Assembly (NCBI RefSeq): GCF_022458985.1
Contig: NC_061773.1
Coordinates: forward strand, 24,338,001 to 24,402,000
DNA length: 64,000 bases
DNA from: Mugil cephalus
Lineage: Eukaryota > Chordata > Actinopteri > Mugiliformes > Mugilidae
Direction: 5' to 3'
Positions 47,137-63,290 of the stretch are shown piece by piece; the stretch's first letter is position 1, and every line of letters starts with the position of its first letter. Under the pieces are notes generated by a model. That model was not told where the DNA came from. It saw only the letters and a program-made list of their open reading frames with translations, and made no database searches. The position numbers and the translations under genes were made by a program.

Positions 47137-50100
47137 ATGGCGGAGAAGTGGGTCGAGAGGATCTCAGCTTTCTCCCACAGCCCGTCTCACTTCCTCTCCG
47201 GGACCACCGCGGAGGCTTTTCTGGCGGACCTGCTCCGTGAAGTCCGAGATGACAGAGCCAGTTACAATGTCAAGGTTAAAAAAAAGCGTTTTCGCACGTA
47301 ATATTTGCGTGTACATAATAATGATTAGTTGTAAACCCAGGGGTTCAACTCATTTTAGTTGAGGGGCCACATTCAGCCCAGTTCGGCCCAGACCAGTAAC
47401 ACAATAGCGCATTAACCTATAAATGACGATAACTCCAAATGTTTCCCTTTGTTTTAGTTCAAATAAGTATATTATGAAAATGCTCAGATTCAGTTAACTG
47501 CACTATTATACAACATGTATTGCACAACTGGACTTTTCTTAAGTCAAAGTCAACTTAATTGTAATTTCTGATAAGTGCAACACACATACAGGATTGAACT
47601 GTTCTTCCTCAAAGGCCTATGGTGCACCATGTTAGACATAGACTACCACACATGACAAATACACATAAAGTAACTGGTGCAACCTCTGAGTTGGGTGCAA
47701 AAATGGATGAAATGAAAATGTAAGTAGAAGGAAGGAAGAGGAAGAAAATGAAGTGCAATTTCTGTTTAGTTCTGGGTCTCAGTGTTGTGTTATGTTCACC
47801 GCTCACACTAAAACTGTGTGAATCCTTGGAATAGCAGTTATTCCTGTCTGGTAATTGTCGCTACCTTTATCTTAATCTAAACGTCACGTAAAGGTACATT
47901 AGGTTAACTTCCACACAAGACTGAATGTTGTTTGTGGCTGGAATCAATTTGCACATAACGTCTGTATCACTGTAATTTATAATTTAAATAAATGCAGTCC
48001 TGCACAAATGTTTTCATCCTCTGTCCTTTCCCATCCTCAGGTCCTCCTGTTGTCCCCGCTGTGCGAGCACCCGACTCTGCTGTGCCCCTCCGACTCTGTG
48101 GGTGAGGAGACAGCCCTGGAGCTCATGTCCGTGTTCGCCCAGTGCCCTCCCAAGCTGCTCCAGTTTCGCTGTCACCTCCTCCTGGCCCTCACCTCCGTGC
48201 TCGTCTGCACGTCCTGCGTGAGCGGTCGCTCCCGTGCGTCCCAAGACTTCCTGGACCTGCTCCTCCAGGTGTCCCAGGACGCCGGCGACATCCACGGCGA
48301 CGGCGCCCTGCGCTCCCTCCGGGCCACCGCTTGCAGCTGCCTGCAGGAGCTGGAGGCCTGCTGCCCCGGCCTCCTCTCCCAGCGCCTCGAGCTCCTGGGC
48401 GGGCTCCGGCAGCAGGAGACCTCCAGGCTCCACCAGGACTTTGCCGGCCTCCACGTTCTGGTGTTGAGAAACGCTGTGTATCAGCTCACTCAGGAGACCG
48501 GAGCAGGCGCTGAGCATCTTAAAGCTATCCTGGGAGGAAATACGTCAGTTGTATGGGAAGCAGACCAGGACTCAGTTGTTAAGAATAACAAGGAGTCAGC
48601 CATACTGTCTTCTCTTATCCTGGGACCAATGGGCAGAGTGCCGACACTCCAGACGGGACCCGACTGTAAAGAGTTGCGCTCCATCCTCTCCTCCCTGCTG
48701 GAGGAGTCCTACCTTCTCACTCCTCTGTGTCAGGCTGCGCTGTTACATCGCCTGACCGAGGTGGTTGCCATGGTGCCTGGTGTTACTCCGGGCATATTCA
48801 GAACTCAGCTGCTGCGACTGCTGGGGACTGCAGAGGTTTGTTTCAATTTAACACACATCTAACTGACATGCACCTCCCTCAGAAAGAGCTGTGATTGATG
48901 GTCTTGGTGGTAGCCTGGCAGAAGATAAATAATTAACCTGTGAAGCTACCTGCTGCCATTCAAACAACAGAATAAGTCATGATGCTTGGAATGAGACAGC
49001 GGTGATAGCTATGGAAAAGTATGCAATATATGTGTTATATCACTGAGTAAGTACATTGTGTAAAGTGTGCCGTGGAATTTTGCACTTCCTGTATTATTTG
49101 AATGTTTCCAGAATTCAGAGCTCTGTCTTTCTCCCGACAGATTTGCCTCCTTCACGTCACTCTGCTGATGAAGTGCGCGTTCACAGACAGCCTGTTCAGC
49201 GCCGAGGACGAGGCTTTCATCCTGAAGCGGCTGGTGGTCCTCTCCCAGCACCCGCTCCTGAGCGTGCCGGAGAAGCTCTTCTACATGGACTGCATCCTGC
49301 ACTTTCCGGAGAACCGGCCGATCAGCAGCAGCGTCGACGACGAGACGCTCCCCGTGCTGCTGACCCCGCGGCTCGCGTCGGCCCTGGTGCCCACCGTGTT
49401 CAACGGCAGCGCCACCCTGCTGTCGCGACTCAACCTGCTGTCCCTGGTCTGCCTGGAGGAGGCCGAGGACGCGGAGGGGGAAGAGAGCCGGGGGCTGGCC
49501 TACCTCCACGAGCACCTCACCTCGCTGCTGCGCATCGTGGAGAACGGGGGAGGCAGGGAGCTCGTCGTCACTTTCTTCAGAGCGACCTTCCTTTTCCTCT
49601 TCTACTTCTGCCACGTGGAGCGCTACTCCACGAGCCTGACGGAGCAGCTGTGCGAGCTTTACCTCCGCCACACCCACCTGGCGCCACACCTGATCAACCT
49701 GGCCGACCAGACCCAGGACAAGCTGCCCGAGTCCAACTGGGCTGTGGAGCTGCTGAAAGCCTTACAGAGGGTCATCACCAAGGCGCCGCTCGGACAACTC
49801 ACCTTACAAGACCTCAGCTGGCACCTCAAGATGCTGGCCCGAGTGGCAGAGGAAGGAGATATCCGCCAGGGTGGCACCCTCAGCTTCCTCTCCGGCATCA
49901 TCCTGTCGCCTCCCTCCTCGGTGTGCGTGAGCGGCAACTGGCGCCTGGGGAACGGCCTGCTCGGGGTCTGCCGCCGCCTGCTCGTTCACCCCGGCCTGGA
50001 CTCGCTGCTCATCCCCCTGGCGGACGTCCTGCAGCACCTCGCCTGCCGCTACGGGGACACGGACATCCAGGACCACGCCCGCCTGTACTACACCCTGCTC

Positions 50101-51051
50101 ACCACGCTGTCCCGGGAGAAGCTGGCCGGGGTGCTGGCGAAGGGGGCGGCGGAGGGAGAGAGGCAGATCAAGAAGCGATCCCTCTCCTGCGTGCTGGCTG
50201 AGGGCGAGGGGCTGACGACCATGCTGACCGTTCACCAGACGGAGGAAGGGATATTCAGGCTGACCGAGGCCCGGCGGGAAACGAAAGAAGGGGTCTCGAA
50301 CGGGAAGGAGGGAGGGAACTGTCCAGAGGAGGCGAACGCGGCGCTGGAGGCCTACAGAGCTCAGTTCAGCGACCCCGGCTTCGCCTCGGAAATCACCTTG
50401 AAGTACGAGCTGTCTCACGCCCAGGCTCACGACTCCCGCTTCGACCAGCTCTTCAGCATCCGCATCCACTTCATTCTCACGGACGATCACTACGAAGAGC
50501 TGGAGGACATCAGCGTCCCGTGTCTCTTCAGAGAGAGGCCGGCGCCCGTAGTGCGGCTGAGGCTGAAGCCCATACGGCCGCACCCCACCACCCTCCGCGC
50601 CAGCGCCATCTTCACCACGCAGGACGGGCTCTCCTGGCACACCGCCCTCCCGGACATCCGGGTGGCCTTCCAGCAGACCTTCACGCCTCCGCCCGTACCC
50701 CGGACGTGGGGGCGGAGCAGCAGGCTGTGCGTGTTCGACGGGCTGTGGGGTGAAATCTGCTCCGAGAGCGGGGACAGTGTCACCAGTCTGTTCTGCTGCC
50801 AGCTGAAGGAGGCGGCCGTGAGGAAACTGGTGGAGGAGCACTTCCTCCCTTACCTCGCGTCAGACCCCGCTCAGAAAGAAGAGTCCAAGGTGCTGGTCTT
50901 CCTCCCGCCACGGTCCCACGTGCTGATGAAGATCAGGTCTGAGGAGGACGCCGTGCACTTCGACGTAGCCACAGACAACTGGCAGCTTCTGCCTCACATT
51001 AATTCTTATCTGCTGAGAGTCACGTCGTCACAGGAGGACGCTCTCGACTGA
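47137..51051 (+). CDS. ap5b1: ap5b1, AP-5 adaptor complex subunit beta-1
   Basis: Exons 47137-47274, 48041-48835 and 49141-51051 (TGA), all phase 0, about 947 aa (human about 880). It starts MAEKWVERISAFSHSPSHFL and continues FLADLLREVRDDRASYNVK, VLLLSPLCEHPTLLCP, CPPKLLQFRCHLLLALTSVL, FYMDCILHFPENRP and ELSHAQAHDSRFDQLFSIRI, which I recognise as AP5B1. The protein is a large helical-repeat subunit of the AP-5 complex, which acts on late endosomes and lysosomes with the spatacsin and spastizin proteins. Exons 2 and 3 are strikingly GC-rich at third codon positions compared with nuf2 and the flanking DNA; this yields several long but spurious frames on the opposite strand. Divergent from nuf2 (797 bp between start codons). 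Confidence 0.93.
47338..47820 (+). mobile_element. hAT-like non-autonomous element in ap5b1 intron 1
   Basis: CAGGGGTTCAACTCATTTTA, AGTTGAGGGGCCACATTCAG and TTAACCTATAAATGACGATA follow the order of a very common teleost hAT-like element. A related copy starts near 55597. The right terminal repeat is not clear, so the end is approximate. Confidence 0.6.
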
Positions 51052-51070
51052 TCAAGATACTTTTTTAAAA

Positions 51071-51076
51071 AATAAA
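51071..51076 (+). other. candidate polyadenylation signal of ap5b1
   Basis: AATAAA about 20 bp after the stop codon, followed by further overlapping AATAAA copies. Confidence 0.55.
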
Positions 51077-51473
51077 TGAATAAATAAATGCTGATTTTTA
51101 ACATCTAATTTTTGTTGATTTAAAATGAAGCTTCTGCACTTTAAATGACTTCAAGTATTATTAAATTAAAATAATTAAAGAAATGTGTGAAATTTAATAT
51201 TTTGTCACTTAATAACTGATTTCAACTGCCAGCAAAGATTTTTTTTCTACATTCATAATTACAAGACAAAGTATGATTCATTTATTTGAGTTGGATCTCA
51301 CTTGACAGACGAACAAAACATTTACATACAAAATTAAAGTTTTGTAGACGTATCGAAGGCATTCGTCAAAGTTTTTGACCTTTAGTTGTTCTAGTTTATT
51401 TGTCACACAGCAGCTTCACATCCTGCTGGTCAACAACTGGTTGTGGTACCTCGTAGTTTCCCTAACTGCGTAT

Positions 51474-51852
51474 CTGCGTTTCCATTACAGTTTTTCTCAA
51501 AATGAAAGCGATATTTCTGAAATTTCCATAAAGTCAGTTTCGCTTTGTACGTGTTTCCATTGAAAGGTGTTTTGAGAATGAGCTGCAACTCTCATGAAGT
51601 CTCGCGATATCCGATAATGCTTAAACTCTCATCCTGCGAGACAAATGCACTGGTCACATGACCCCCTGTTGGGGAAAAAAGTTTTTCCATTGCATTTTTG
51701 ATAGTTTTTGATAAACTTTTAAATCCATACATCTGAAAAACCCCCTCATGTGTGTTTTTGCGATATTTGAGAGGTTTTTCAAAATGTAGGCGTTTCTATT
51801 ACCAGTTTTTATTGCGATATTTAGGTAATTTCTAGGGGGAATGGAAACGCAG
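51474..51852. mobile_element. short TIR element between ap5b1 and c1orf50
   Basis: The left end CTGCGTTTCCATTACAG and the right end GGGGGAATGGAAACGCAG are inverted copies (13 bp CTGCGTTTCCATT perfect). GCGATAT phrases occur near both ends. No coding potential. Superfamily and target duplication not determined. Confidence 0.7.
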
Positions 51853-51965
51853 CAACCGAGAAGCACTGACTGAAAAAGAAAACTGCACAGCTTTAAATTG
51901 TTGTGTTGAATGTTGCCTGAATGGTAAGACCATTATGAGGCTTCTCGAGCAAAAATATTTAAAAC

Positions 51966-51971
51966 TTTATT
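51966..51971 (-). other. candidate polyadenylation signal of c1orf50
   Basis: AATAAA on the minus strand, about 200 bp past the c1orf50 stop codon. Confidence 0.45.
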
Positions 51972-52173
51972 CAGTAGAAGTGTCCGTCAGCAGCTGATAT
52001 GTTCGCAGATGAAAACTAATTCACTCCAGGAAGTGTGAGAACGACACTGATAACAGCAATTCCATGTCTGGATTTCTAATGTCCATTAAGACTTAGTTCC
52101 CTCCACCATGTGTCCTCTGTAAAATCCCATTTCCTTTTTTTTGGGCCTGGTTCAACCCAGTCCCATCAGTCTT

Positions 52174-55388
<3,215 letters not shown>

Positions 55389-57931
55389 GTTGTCCTCATT
55401 CAGTTTTTGCTCTTTCGGGTGATATTAGTGAATGCAACCGTACTTCAGCCTCTCCACATGCCGATTTTGTAACCTGCTGATTACGTCTGACTAAAAATAC
55501 CGGAGCTTCCTGTGGGTCCTAAGTCTCCACCCCCTTGTTTAGCCTACAATAGTAGCCCGGATTTGTGCCTGTTTAAAAATACATAGAAACTAAATAATTT
55601 TAGTTCAGGGGGCACGTACAGCCTAGTTTGTTATCCCACGACAGTGTTATAACACTTACAGTTAACACTGTTAACACTTACAGTATTAACATTAACCTAT
55701 AAATAATGAGAAATCCAATTTTTTTCCCCCAGTTGTTTTAGTGCAAAGAAGAACATCATGCACGTGTTTACATTTAATGACCTAAACTATCACAAAACAT
55801 TTTATGAATGACTAAGAAAAAGAAGTGCAGTTTCTGTATATTTCTAGGTTTCAGTGTTATGTTACATCCACATCACATTTAGAAGCACAGTTCAACTGAA
55901 AACTGACCAGCCAGCTGCCAACTAGCAACTAACATGAACACACCAGCTAACAAGCCAATGCTAGTAGGCAGTATGCGACATATCATTGGGGTTCTCAAGT
56001 GGGCACCTCTTTTCACCGATGTTTCATTAAATTTTAAGTTAGGCTACGACACCTAAAGGCTTAACAGTGAGGTCCAGCGTCCAGCGTCACCCTCCTCCAT
56101 GCTGTACAAGGGTGGAAAACACAGAGTTGTTGGAATGCTACTACACAAGCAATCCCAGAGAGACGGGATGCATGCAGCAAATGTTGGCGCAATGGATACT
56201 TTGAAACCCACAAGGTTCAAGGCTAACAAAGAAACAGCTGTTAGCCCAGACTTCCAACATCCGTAATCTAAAACTACTATCACAGCAAGAGATTGATGAG
56301 ATACAGGCACAAATCTGGGTATATAAAACATCTTTCTCGCCCTCACGGGGTGGTATGTGTCATCCTCAAATTCAGGCCCTCTGCCAGAGACTGCACTCTT
56401 CTGGACTGAGACTTTAGCTACAATGCTCTGGTAGAACATGTTCAGCAGCTTCTGGCAGGTATTAAACAATGTTGGCCTCCCGAGGAAATAGAGACGGGTC
56501 TGACTAATCCAGTTTGTGATCCAGATGAAGATCCTGTTACTTAAATGTCTGAACCACCTCTACACACTCCCCATTGATGTTATTGGATAACCATGCACCG
56601 ATGTTGCATTTGTATTACAAGTATGCATGATAGAAGTATAATTTATAAAAGTTTATTCTGAAACACCATGAGAAAAAGATCATTCAGCAGCATGATCTGT
56701 TATTTAATTGTTATTTAGCCTCGCCCACCGGCTAAATTCAATAGAAATCAATAAAACTAAAAAATTAAAACAGTTCTCTCAGTTGCTTTAAACTCAGCAG
56801 GAATACCATAACTTTGATGAAGGTTTAGAAGATTTAGTGCAGGGCAGTTATGAGACAAATCATTAGTTTACAAAATGAGCTGTCAAGTACATACATAAAA
56901 AGCCTTTTATAATATTGTAGTTTAGAGAAAGGGGTTCTAATGTAACACCAAACGGATAACAGGCCTGAAAGTATGAAATCTAGTTGTTTTTAAGATTTTT
57001 TGTTTTCTCTTTAGCAGTTTTTTGCAGCTTCCTTCTGAGTATTTGACAATAGGAATTTGCCAAAGTCTCTTTGTGTGACTCATCGTGCTACAATGGACCG
57101 CAGTGACTAGAAATGACAACAAATGATTATCCTAAATATTAGCTAAACCAGGACCAAAAATAATCATCTCACAGAGACTAAATACAGACATCTGCATATG
57201 AACTGTGTCATAATAAAACAACTGTTGTATCAATTTGTTCCAGTGTGTTGCTGCTTTACAGGAACAGAATAATTATGCAGGCAGAGGCAGTTCGCCTCTG
57301 GCTCGTATTCACTGCTTATCATGGGAGATCTCATTACACCAGGTATCTAGTATGAACTGATTTCTTGTAAAGTGGTAGTTTTTTGTCCTCTGGTTTCCGT
57401 TTTGTTTTCATAAAGAATACCTCAGGCAAGGTCATGTTACAAGAATCACTGTAACACAGCAATTATGCACCTTCGCAGTTATTGTTTCTTTTTACAATTA
57501 ACCCTGTTTATATTCTAAAGTCAGCATTTTCATAGTGAGTAATAGTGATTATGTTCCCTAGATTTGGTTTGTGTTTGGCAGCATCAATAATGAACCCTCC
57601 AGGTTTGTTAGGGCCCAACAAACAGTTTACGCACTAGGCCCCTGATGGGTTGATAATCATAGGGACAGATGTTGATGTTATATTTAAGTTCACCATGATG
57701 ACATTGCATCGTCCTCTACTTATATCCAACTCGTACTATGGGCCATTATTATAGTGACTGCTGCATTTGTATGGGATGGGCGTGTTACCGGGGGCTGAGA
57801 AGTCCCAAACCCCACCTACAGAAAAGTTCCTGCAGGCAGACACAGAAGGAGTAGCAATCCCTCTCTGTCCCGGCTCCCCAAGCTCAGATCCAGGCTCTTG
57901 TCCCGCTGCAGAGCCCTGACGACTGAACGCC
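55389..57931. other. c1orf50-p3h1 divergent intergenic region
   Basis: 2.5 kb between the two start codons. It contains a second hAT-like fragment (about 55597-55900) and, at 56053-56469, an open frame of 138 codons on the minus strand without a recognisable product, more likely degraded repeat than gene. The last 200 bp before p3h1 are GC-richer and likely hold its promoter. Confidence 0.55.
55597..55900 (+). mobile_element. second hAT-like fragment, related to 47338-47820
   Basis: TTTTAGTTCAGGGGGCACGT, ACAGCCTAGTTTG, TTAACCTATAAATAATGAGA and a later AAGTGCAGTTTCTGTATATT segment parallel the element in ap5b1 intron 1. Its CAG terminus is lost. Confidence 0.55.
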
Positions 57932-60900
57932 ATGGAGCTCCGTTATGCGCTCGTATGTCTCTGCGTTATGGTGCCGTGGTGCGCATCGGACACTACTCTG
58001 AGCAATCGTTTGGTCTTGGAGCCTTACGATTTCCTCTTCGACACGGCGGTGGAAGCCTACTACAAGGGGGACTGGTTGTCGGTCATCCTGAACATGGAGA
58101 AGGCGCTCAGGAACAAAGCTACGGTGCGCAACGTGAAGGCTCAGTGCCGGCTGAGCTGCGCAAACCAGACCGCTTTCGGCGAGCCTTTACCCGGCCTCGG
58201 AGTACCCGTACCGGGGGCCGGCTCCGTGAACGATCTGGGCTTCTTCCAGAAAATCCTCAAGCGGGCGGATTGCGTGAAGTCCTGCGAAACGGAGAAGCTG
58301 GGTTCACAGACTATGCACCTAGTCGGTGAAGATGTGGAGCTGGAGTTCAAGAAGAGGACCCCCTATAATTACTTACAAGCCGCTTACTTTAAGGTATGGA
58401 GCTATGCTGTGAGTTACAAGTGAAGCTGCAATCTCTGCAACTCCGCTGGAAATGCATCGCACGCTGCACAGATGTGAGTTCTCGTGTTACGCAAGAACTC
58501 ACACAAAGTGAAAACTTTGACACGTTTTCTTTTTTTTTTAATGGTGTCGTTTCTGAGTTGACTCAGAGCTGAGTCCTGTAAATGCCCCAACCCCCCAAAA
58601 CTAAAAGAGCCGTGCCACGTCTTTAGGTGGAGTCAGCTTCAGTGGAGTCTGACGTGAGGACGTAGAATTTGGGGATTGCTCTTTACAGGCCTGAAGTGCG
58701 ACTTTCAAATGCTCCGGCTATTACTTTGTCTGGAAAATGATGTGGGATAAGAAAAAAAGTTATTTTTATCATTTCAAACCATTTGTTTTCCTTATTCAGC
58801 TAAACATAAGACATAAGGAAACGTTTATTTATCCCACGTATGGGAAATTACCGTACCGCAGAATCACGTACGAAATATAAAAGGACAATAAAAACAATAA
58901 AAGACAGTATCAAATTTGAAAGAATATACAGCACTCTGACAGTCAGTGTGGGCAGGAAATTTCAAAAATGCTAATAATAATAATAATCATCATAATAAAT
59001 TGGAATATAATATAATTGCTAGGATCGGTGAATGTGGACATTGAGGAAATTAGTGTAAGGTGGGCAGTGAAAAAAAGCAGATTATTGTGCAAAAGAATCT
59101 GTAAAAGGGACAAAATTGGTCACAAAGACGTTTAAACGGTTTCATATTCAGGTTTTGTCTAATTGTGAAGTTTGTTGTGCAAAGTGACCCTCACACAGAA
59201 CTTCAAGGCACCGTGACAAAAGCTGAAAGAATTTAATCTGCCACAAAAATCTTCATGCAGAAAGAAACAGGACATGAAATATAAATACATCAAATACTGC
59301 TGCTGTGCATGAATGATTATTGTACCTACGGTAGTTTCCCTACCACAGGCAGAGATGGAATATAATGGAAAAGGCTTTATTGCCATTTGCACAGGTATAA
59401 GAAAGTTCCTGGTGCTCTGGAATTCTTGTGCAAAGTTCCCAGAGTCAGCTTTGGGAAAAATACCAAATATACCACATTACTGCTAAATTCTAAACACTTT
59501 GTGGACTCCATATATGCATATACGTATTAATATATGTTGCCATGTCCATTGGAAGGTCGAGGGGAATTTAGGGACGAGTCTAGACGAGTCTGGATGTAAA
59601 GAACAGAATTTATTGCTGCTTGAAGCATAAACAGTGGGGAAGGATTGGAACATGTGGTTATGCCAAATAAATGAAAGTAATATAACAAAACTAGGCATGG
59701 CTAATAAACTTCTTCATACTGAAGGAAACATAAGGCTCAGCTGCCTTTTCTACTAAGAGGTGTTACCAAAAACAACTACGCAGGTGGCACCAACCAGTCG
59801 TCCTAGTGTATATGAACAAAAGATGATGAGGTTAATAGAGCACCCGAGTCTCACCTGAGTCCTCACCTTCTACCACAACTAAAATAAATGTTACTCAAAG
59901 TTCCACGCCTCTTTATAATAAGATAATACCTTATTGATCTCTATTGGAGAAATTTACATGCTACACAAGCCAAGAAGAGAGCACGAGAAGAAAACTAGTG
60001 ACCAAAGAGTAATTAAACAGGACAGAGACAACAGGCAACAAAATAACCACTATACAAGAACAAAGTGACAAAAACTGTAGATTAATGAATGAATGAAAGC
60101 TGTATTTCAAACATGTAATACCAAAAACTAAAACTAAAAAAATTGAACAATTTCTACTTACGCTTAATTGATCCTTCATTTACTTCCTGTGTTTTTTCTT
60201 TTTTCATGTATATCTAGACATATTCAGACCGTCCTTCCTCCCTGTACCTGGTGAACACCATGTGTTTGTTTGTTGTGTGCTTAAAGTTGCTCATGCTTTA
60301 GTCCCCCCATCAGTCTGTTCCATAATTTCACTACACATATTGAAATACGAAATGTTTTCAGTGTTTCTTATTTGTCGTATTGAAAGTGGTTGTGGTTTAT
60401 ACATGATAAAGTGATGATAAAAATAAACTACACATGTGGGTGTATATTTCATGTGTATGTGTGTATTTTACATATGAATGAAAGTGAATTTACATCAATA
60501 ATTAGTATAAATTTAAACCAATCAGCAAATCACTAATTGCACCCTCCCCATTGTGTATGTCGGTATTTATTTTCTGGAAAGGTAGCGACATATCAGGACT
60601 CTGTGTGGTGCTTGTTTTTTGACTTATGCTCCTGACAGAGTAGTAAATAACTGGCCTTGTCGTTACTCTTATGTGAATTCATTTGGAGACGATAACATGA
60701 GCGCCTCTGTGGTTTCCAGATCAACAAGCTGGACAAAGCGGTGGCGGCTGCCCACACGTTCTTCCAGGCCAACCCAGATCACATAGAGATGAGACAGAAC
60801 CTGGAGTACTACAAGATGATGGCAGGAGTTCAGAAGGAGGACTTCAAAGATTTGGAAGCAAGGCCACACATGGTGAGAGCAAACTCCTTTTCTGATGTGT

Positions 60901-63290
60901 TTCACGCCACTTAGCTTCTAATGGCCTTCAGGTCAGTCTGGAGGAGATTATCTATAGTTATGGTGCGTTCCTTTTACCTCTGAGGGTGGAAGTCGGACCT
61001 GGGAATGACGTCACACCTGAGTTATTGGCATTCCAGTTACAGAAGTCTGAAAACAAGATGGCCGCATCCATGAAAGCTCTTGCCTTGTCTGAATATAACT
61101 TGGGTGAAACTTGGTGTGTAGAGTGAAATTAAAGTTTGAAAGAAAAAAAAAAAAAGACCTTGACATTAACAACTAATATTATTGCTATAATGTTGTAAAT
61201 GGAACAGATAACTTGAACCAACTCATGAGTTTTTTACTAGAATTATTTACAGTGATGAAACTACAAGACCACACGAGGCAGAAATTTATAAAAATGTCCA
61301 AAAGTTTTCATTGTAAATAAAAATACACTATAATCACAGTTTTCCACGATGGTGTTTCGCACTGTTTTGGTTTTACCAGGTTATTGGTTTTAGCCGTTGT
61401 TAGCACGACATGGACTTGTAGTTCCGATATAACACATGGAAAACTACAAAATTACACTTCCTGTTGCATTTCAACATATGTATGTGGAAAAACACTGTCT
61501 GTGTAGTCGGTTTAGTCCAACAAAAAACAATCAGAAGTGATAATAAACGGAATATTACAGGAGCTTCTAAAAACTGTTTACACATATGGCGGCCATCTTG
61601 ATAGCTCAGCTCGTGGATAGTGAGGATTTTACGACTTTCTGAGAATAAAATCCGACTTCGGGGACGTTCCAGTTGAAAATTCCAACATTGGAAATTCCAA
61701 CTTCTGAGTATAAATGGAACGCACCATTATCTATCAGTTTCATTAACCTTGAATTAATTTGCTTTCCTGACTAACTTGATGTGAAATGACATTTTTATAT
61801 GAAACACACTCTCTCTTCAGGCTGACTTTCTGCTGGGGAAGAGCTTCTACAGCGACGACTCGTTCGGCCTGGCGGCCGAGCACTTCGAAGCGGCCTTGGA
61901 GGAGTTCTTCACGGCCGATAAGGAGTGCAGAGCTCTGTGTGAGGGGGCCTACAACTACGATGGATACAACTACATGGAGTACAGCGCGGACCTGTTCCAG
62001 ACCATGACCGGTGAGGCAGTAACAACCGTGACTTGGAGCAGAAAATGTTCACAGACGTGAGAATTAAAATGTGCATTTTACAGTTTGTCTAAATGTGATT
62101 GTGTGGCTCAGACCACTACATGCAGGTGCTGAACTGTAAGCAGCACTGCTCGGTGGACCTAGCTACAACCCCTGGCCGAGAGAAGCCCTTTGAAGACTTC
62201 CTGCCCTCACACTTCAACTACCTGCAGTTCTCCTACTACAACAGTGAGTCTCAGCCCTTCCCTTTAACAACAGCCTGTAGTGTGCAGAATGTGTGTTCTT
62301 ATTCGCTGCTGTTGTGGAGCATGTGCACACGATTTGTCTAGTTAAACTCAGATTAAAGCGTATACATGCCGGAGAAAATTGATTTCCAATTGCATTATCT
62401 GGGTGTCTTAATCGGATAAGAAGAACTGCGATTTAAGTCAAAGTAGCATGTTAACATGCGTTTAAGTTGTCCAGTTAAAGTTGGATTAAGGCAATAATTC
62501 GTTTTTTTCATGTGCATATAAAAATGCTCATTTTCTGCACTATCGGTGTAGCTTCTATGTGAATGTAACACAGAAGTATAAACCACCTGTAACATACAGA
62601 TGTCTTTGAAAATGCAAAAATACAGCTTTACATCAGGTGATAACAAACATTTACATAACAACCATCAGCACCCAGCTTTAGACCAAGGAATATGACGGAA
62701 AGTACTTCACACTGAAGAATGAGAGAGATGTCGATCAGGTTTGGTTTGCCGTGAAATCACTTTACATATAGGCCTAGGTAGACTTTATTGATCCAAAGGG
62801 AAGTTGTTTGGTCACAATGGGACATAAAAAACACTCCCAACCACTAGTGAAAAGACAAAATAGTAATATCAAATGTTAACTCACATTAAAATTATAGACA
62901 AAAAGACATTGTATGTATATATTTATTGCCCTTATTTCATTATCTCCACTGGCAACTTAAAGAAAATGATAAATTTGACACCACCATTAAAAACCAAATG
63001 ATATCTGAACTTTAGCTGCTGGTCATAAAATAGTCGTCTTCAAGAGGAGGTAGATATCCTGTACGTCCAATAAATGTTTTGTCAACCGAATGTTTTGTCA
63101 ACCGAATCACTTTGTCAACCAAAATCGCTTCCGCCGTCTCCTCTCTCCAGGTGAGAAGTACGAGCAGGCCATAGAGTGCGCCAAGACCTACCTGCTGTTC
63201 CACCCCAAAGACGAGGTGATGATCCAGAACCTGAATTATTATTCTGCCGTGCTGGGTGAGGACAAGGCCGGACCCATATCAGCCAGACAG
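57932..63290 (+). CDS. p3h1: p3h1 (leprecan, prolyl 3-hydroxylase 1), N-terminal half, runs off right edge
   Basis: Exons 57932-58393, 60720-60872, 61821-62010, 62112-62243 and 63151-63290; phases 0,0,1,1,0; 359 codons in the window. A signal peptide (MELRYALVCLCVMVPWCASD) precedes a tetratricopeptide-like region with the four CXXXC motifs typical of leprecans: CRLSC (72-76), CVKSC (114-118), CRALC (241-245) and CKQHC (277-281). P3H1 works in the endoplasmic reticulum with CRTAP and cyclophilin B to 3-hydroxylate collagen prolines. Its Fe(II)/2-oxoglutarate catalytic domain and KDEL-type end lie beyond the window. The choice of P3H1 over P3H2 or P3H3 rests partly on the adjacent c1orf50. No further exon was found in 63291-64000. 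Confidence 0.88.
58394..60719 (+). other. p3h1 intron 1
   Basis: 2.3 kb, AT-rich, without a gene. Two retroposon-tail-like pieces with a TTTATTNATCCC...GGGAAATT motif lie at about 58812-58850 and 59925-59955. Confidence 0.6.
60961..61726. mobile_element. non-autonomous TIR element with TTA target duplication (PIF/Harbinger-like)
   Basis: The left end TGGTGCGTTCC (60961-60971) is perfectly inverted at the right end GGAACGCACCA (61716-61726). Inner arms also pair (GGAAGTCGGA near 60990, TCCGACTTC near 61649). Direct TTA copies flank it at 60958-60960 and 61727-61729, as expected for a 3-bp target site of the PIF/Harbinger type. The 766-bp interior has no transposase frame. It sits in p3h1 intron 2. 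Confidence 0.75.
62772..62830 (+). mobile_element. retroposon tail-like fragment
   Basis: AGACTTTATTGATCCAAAGG followed by GAAGTTG; the same motif class as 36105 and 58812. In p3h1 intron 4. Confidence 0.45.

Noticed and set aside
49804-50841. 345-codon open frame on the minus strand across ap5b1 exon 3
   Set aside because: It is the shadow of a GC-rich coding exon read backwards; no homology, start context or splice support of its own. The same holds for the 226-codon frame at 49009-49689 and the 381-codon plus-strand frame at 49056-50201.
56053-56469. 138-codon minus-strand frame in the c1orf50-p3h1 interval
   Set aside because: Considered a small gene or retroelement piece. The frame has no family I recognise, and the other strand in the same place reads as broken coding-like fragments; degraded repeat is more likely.
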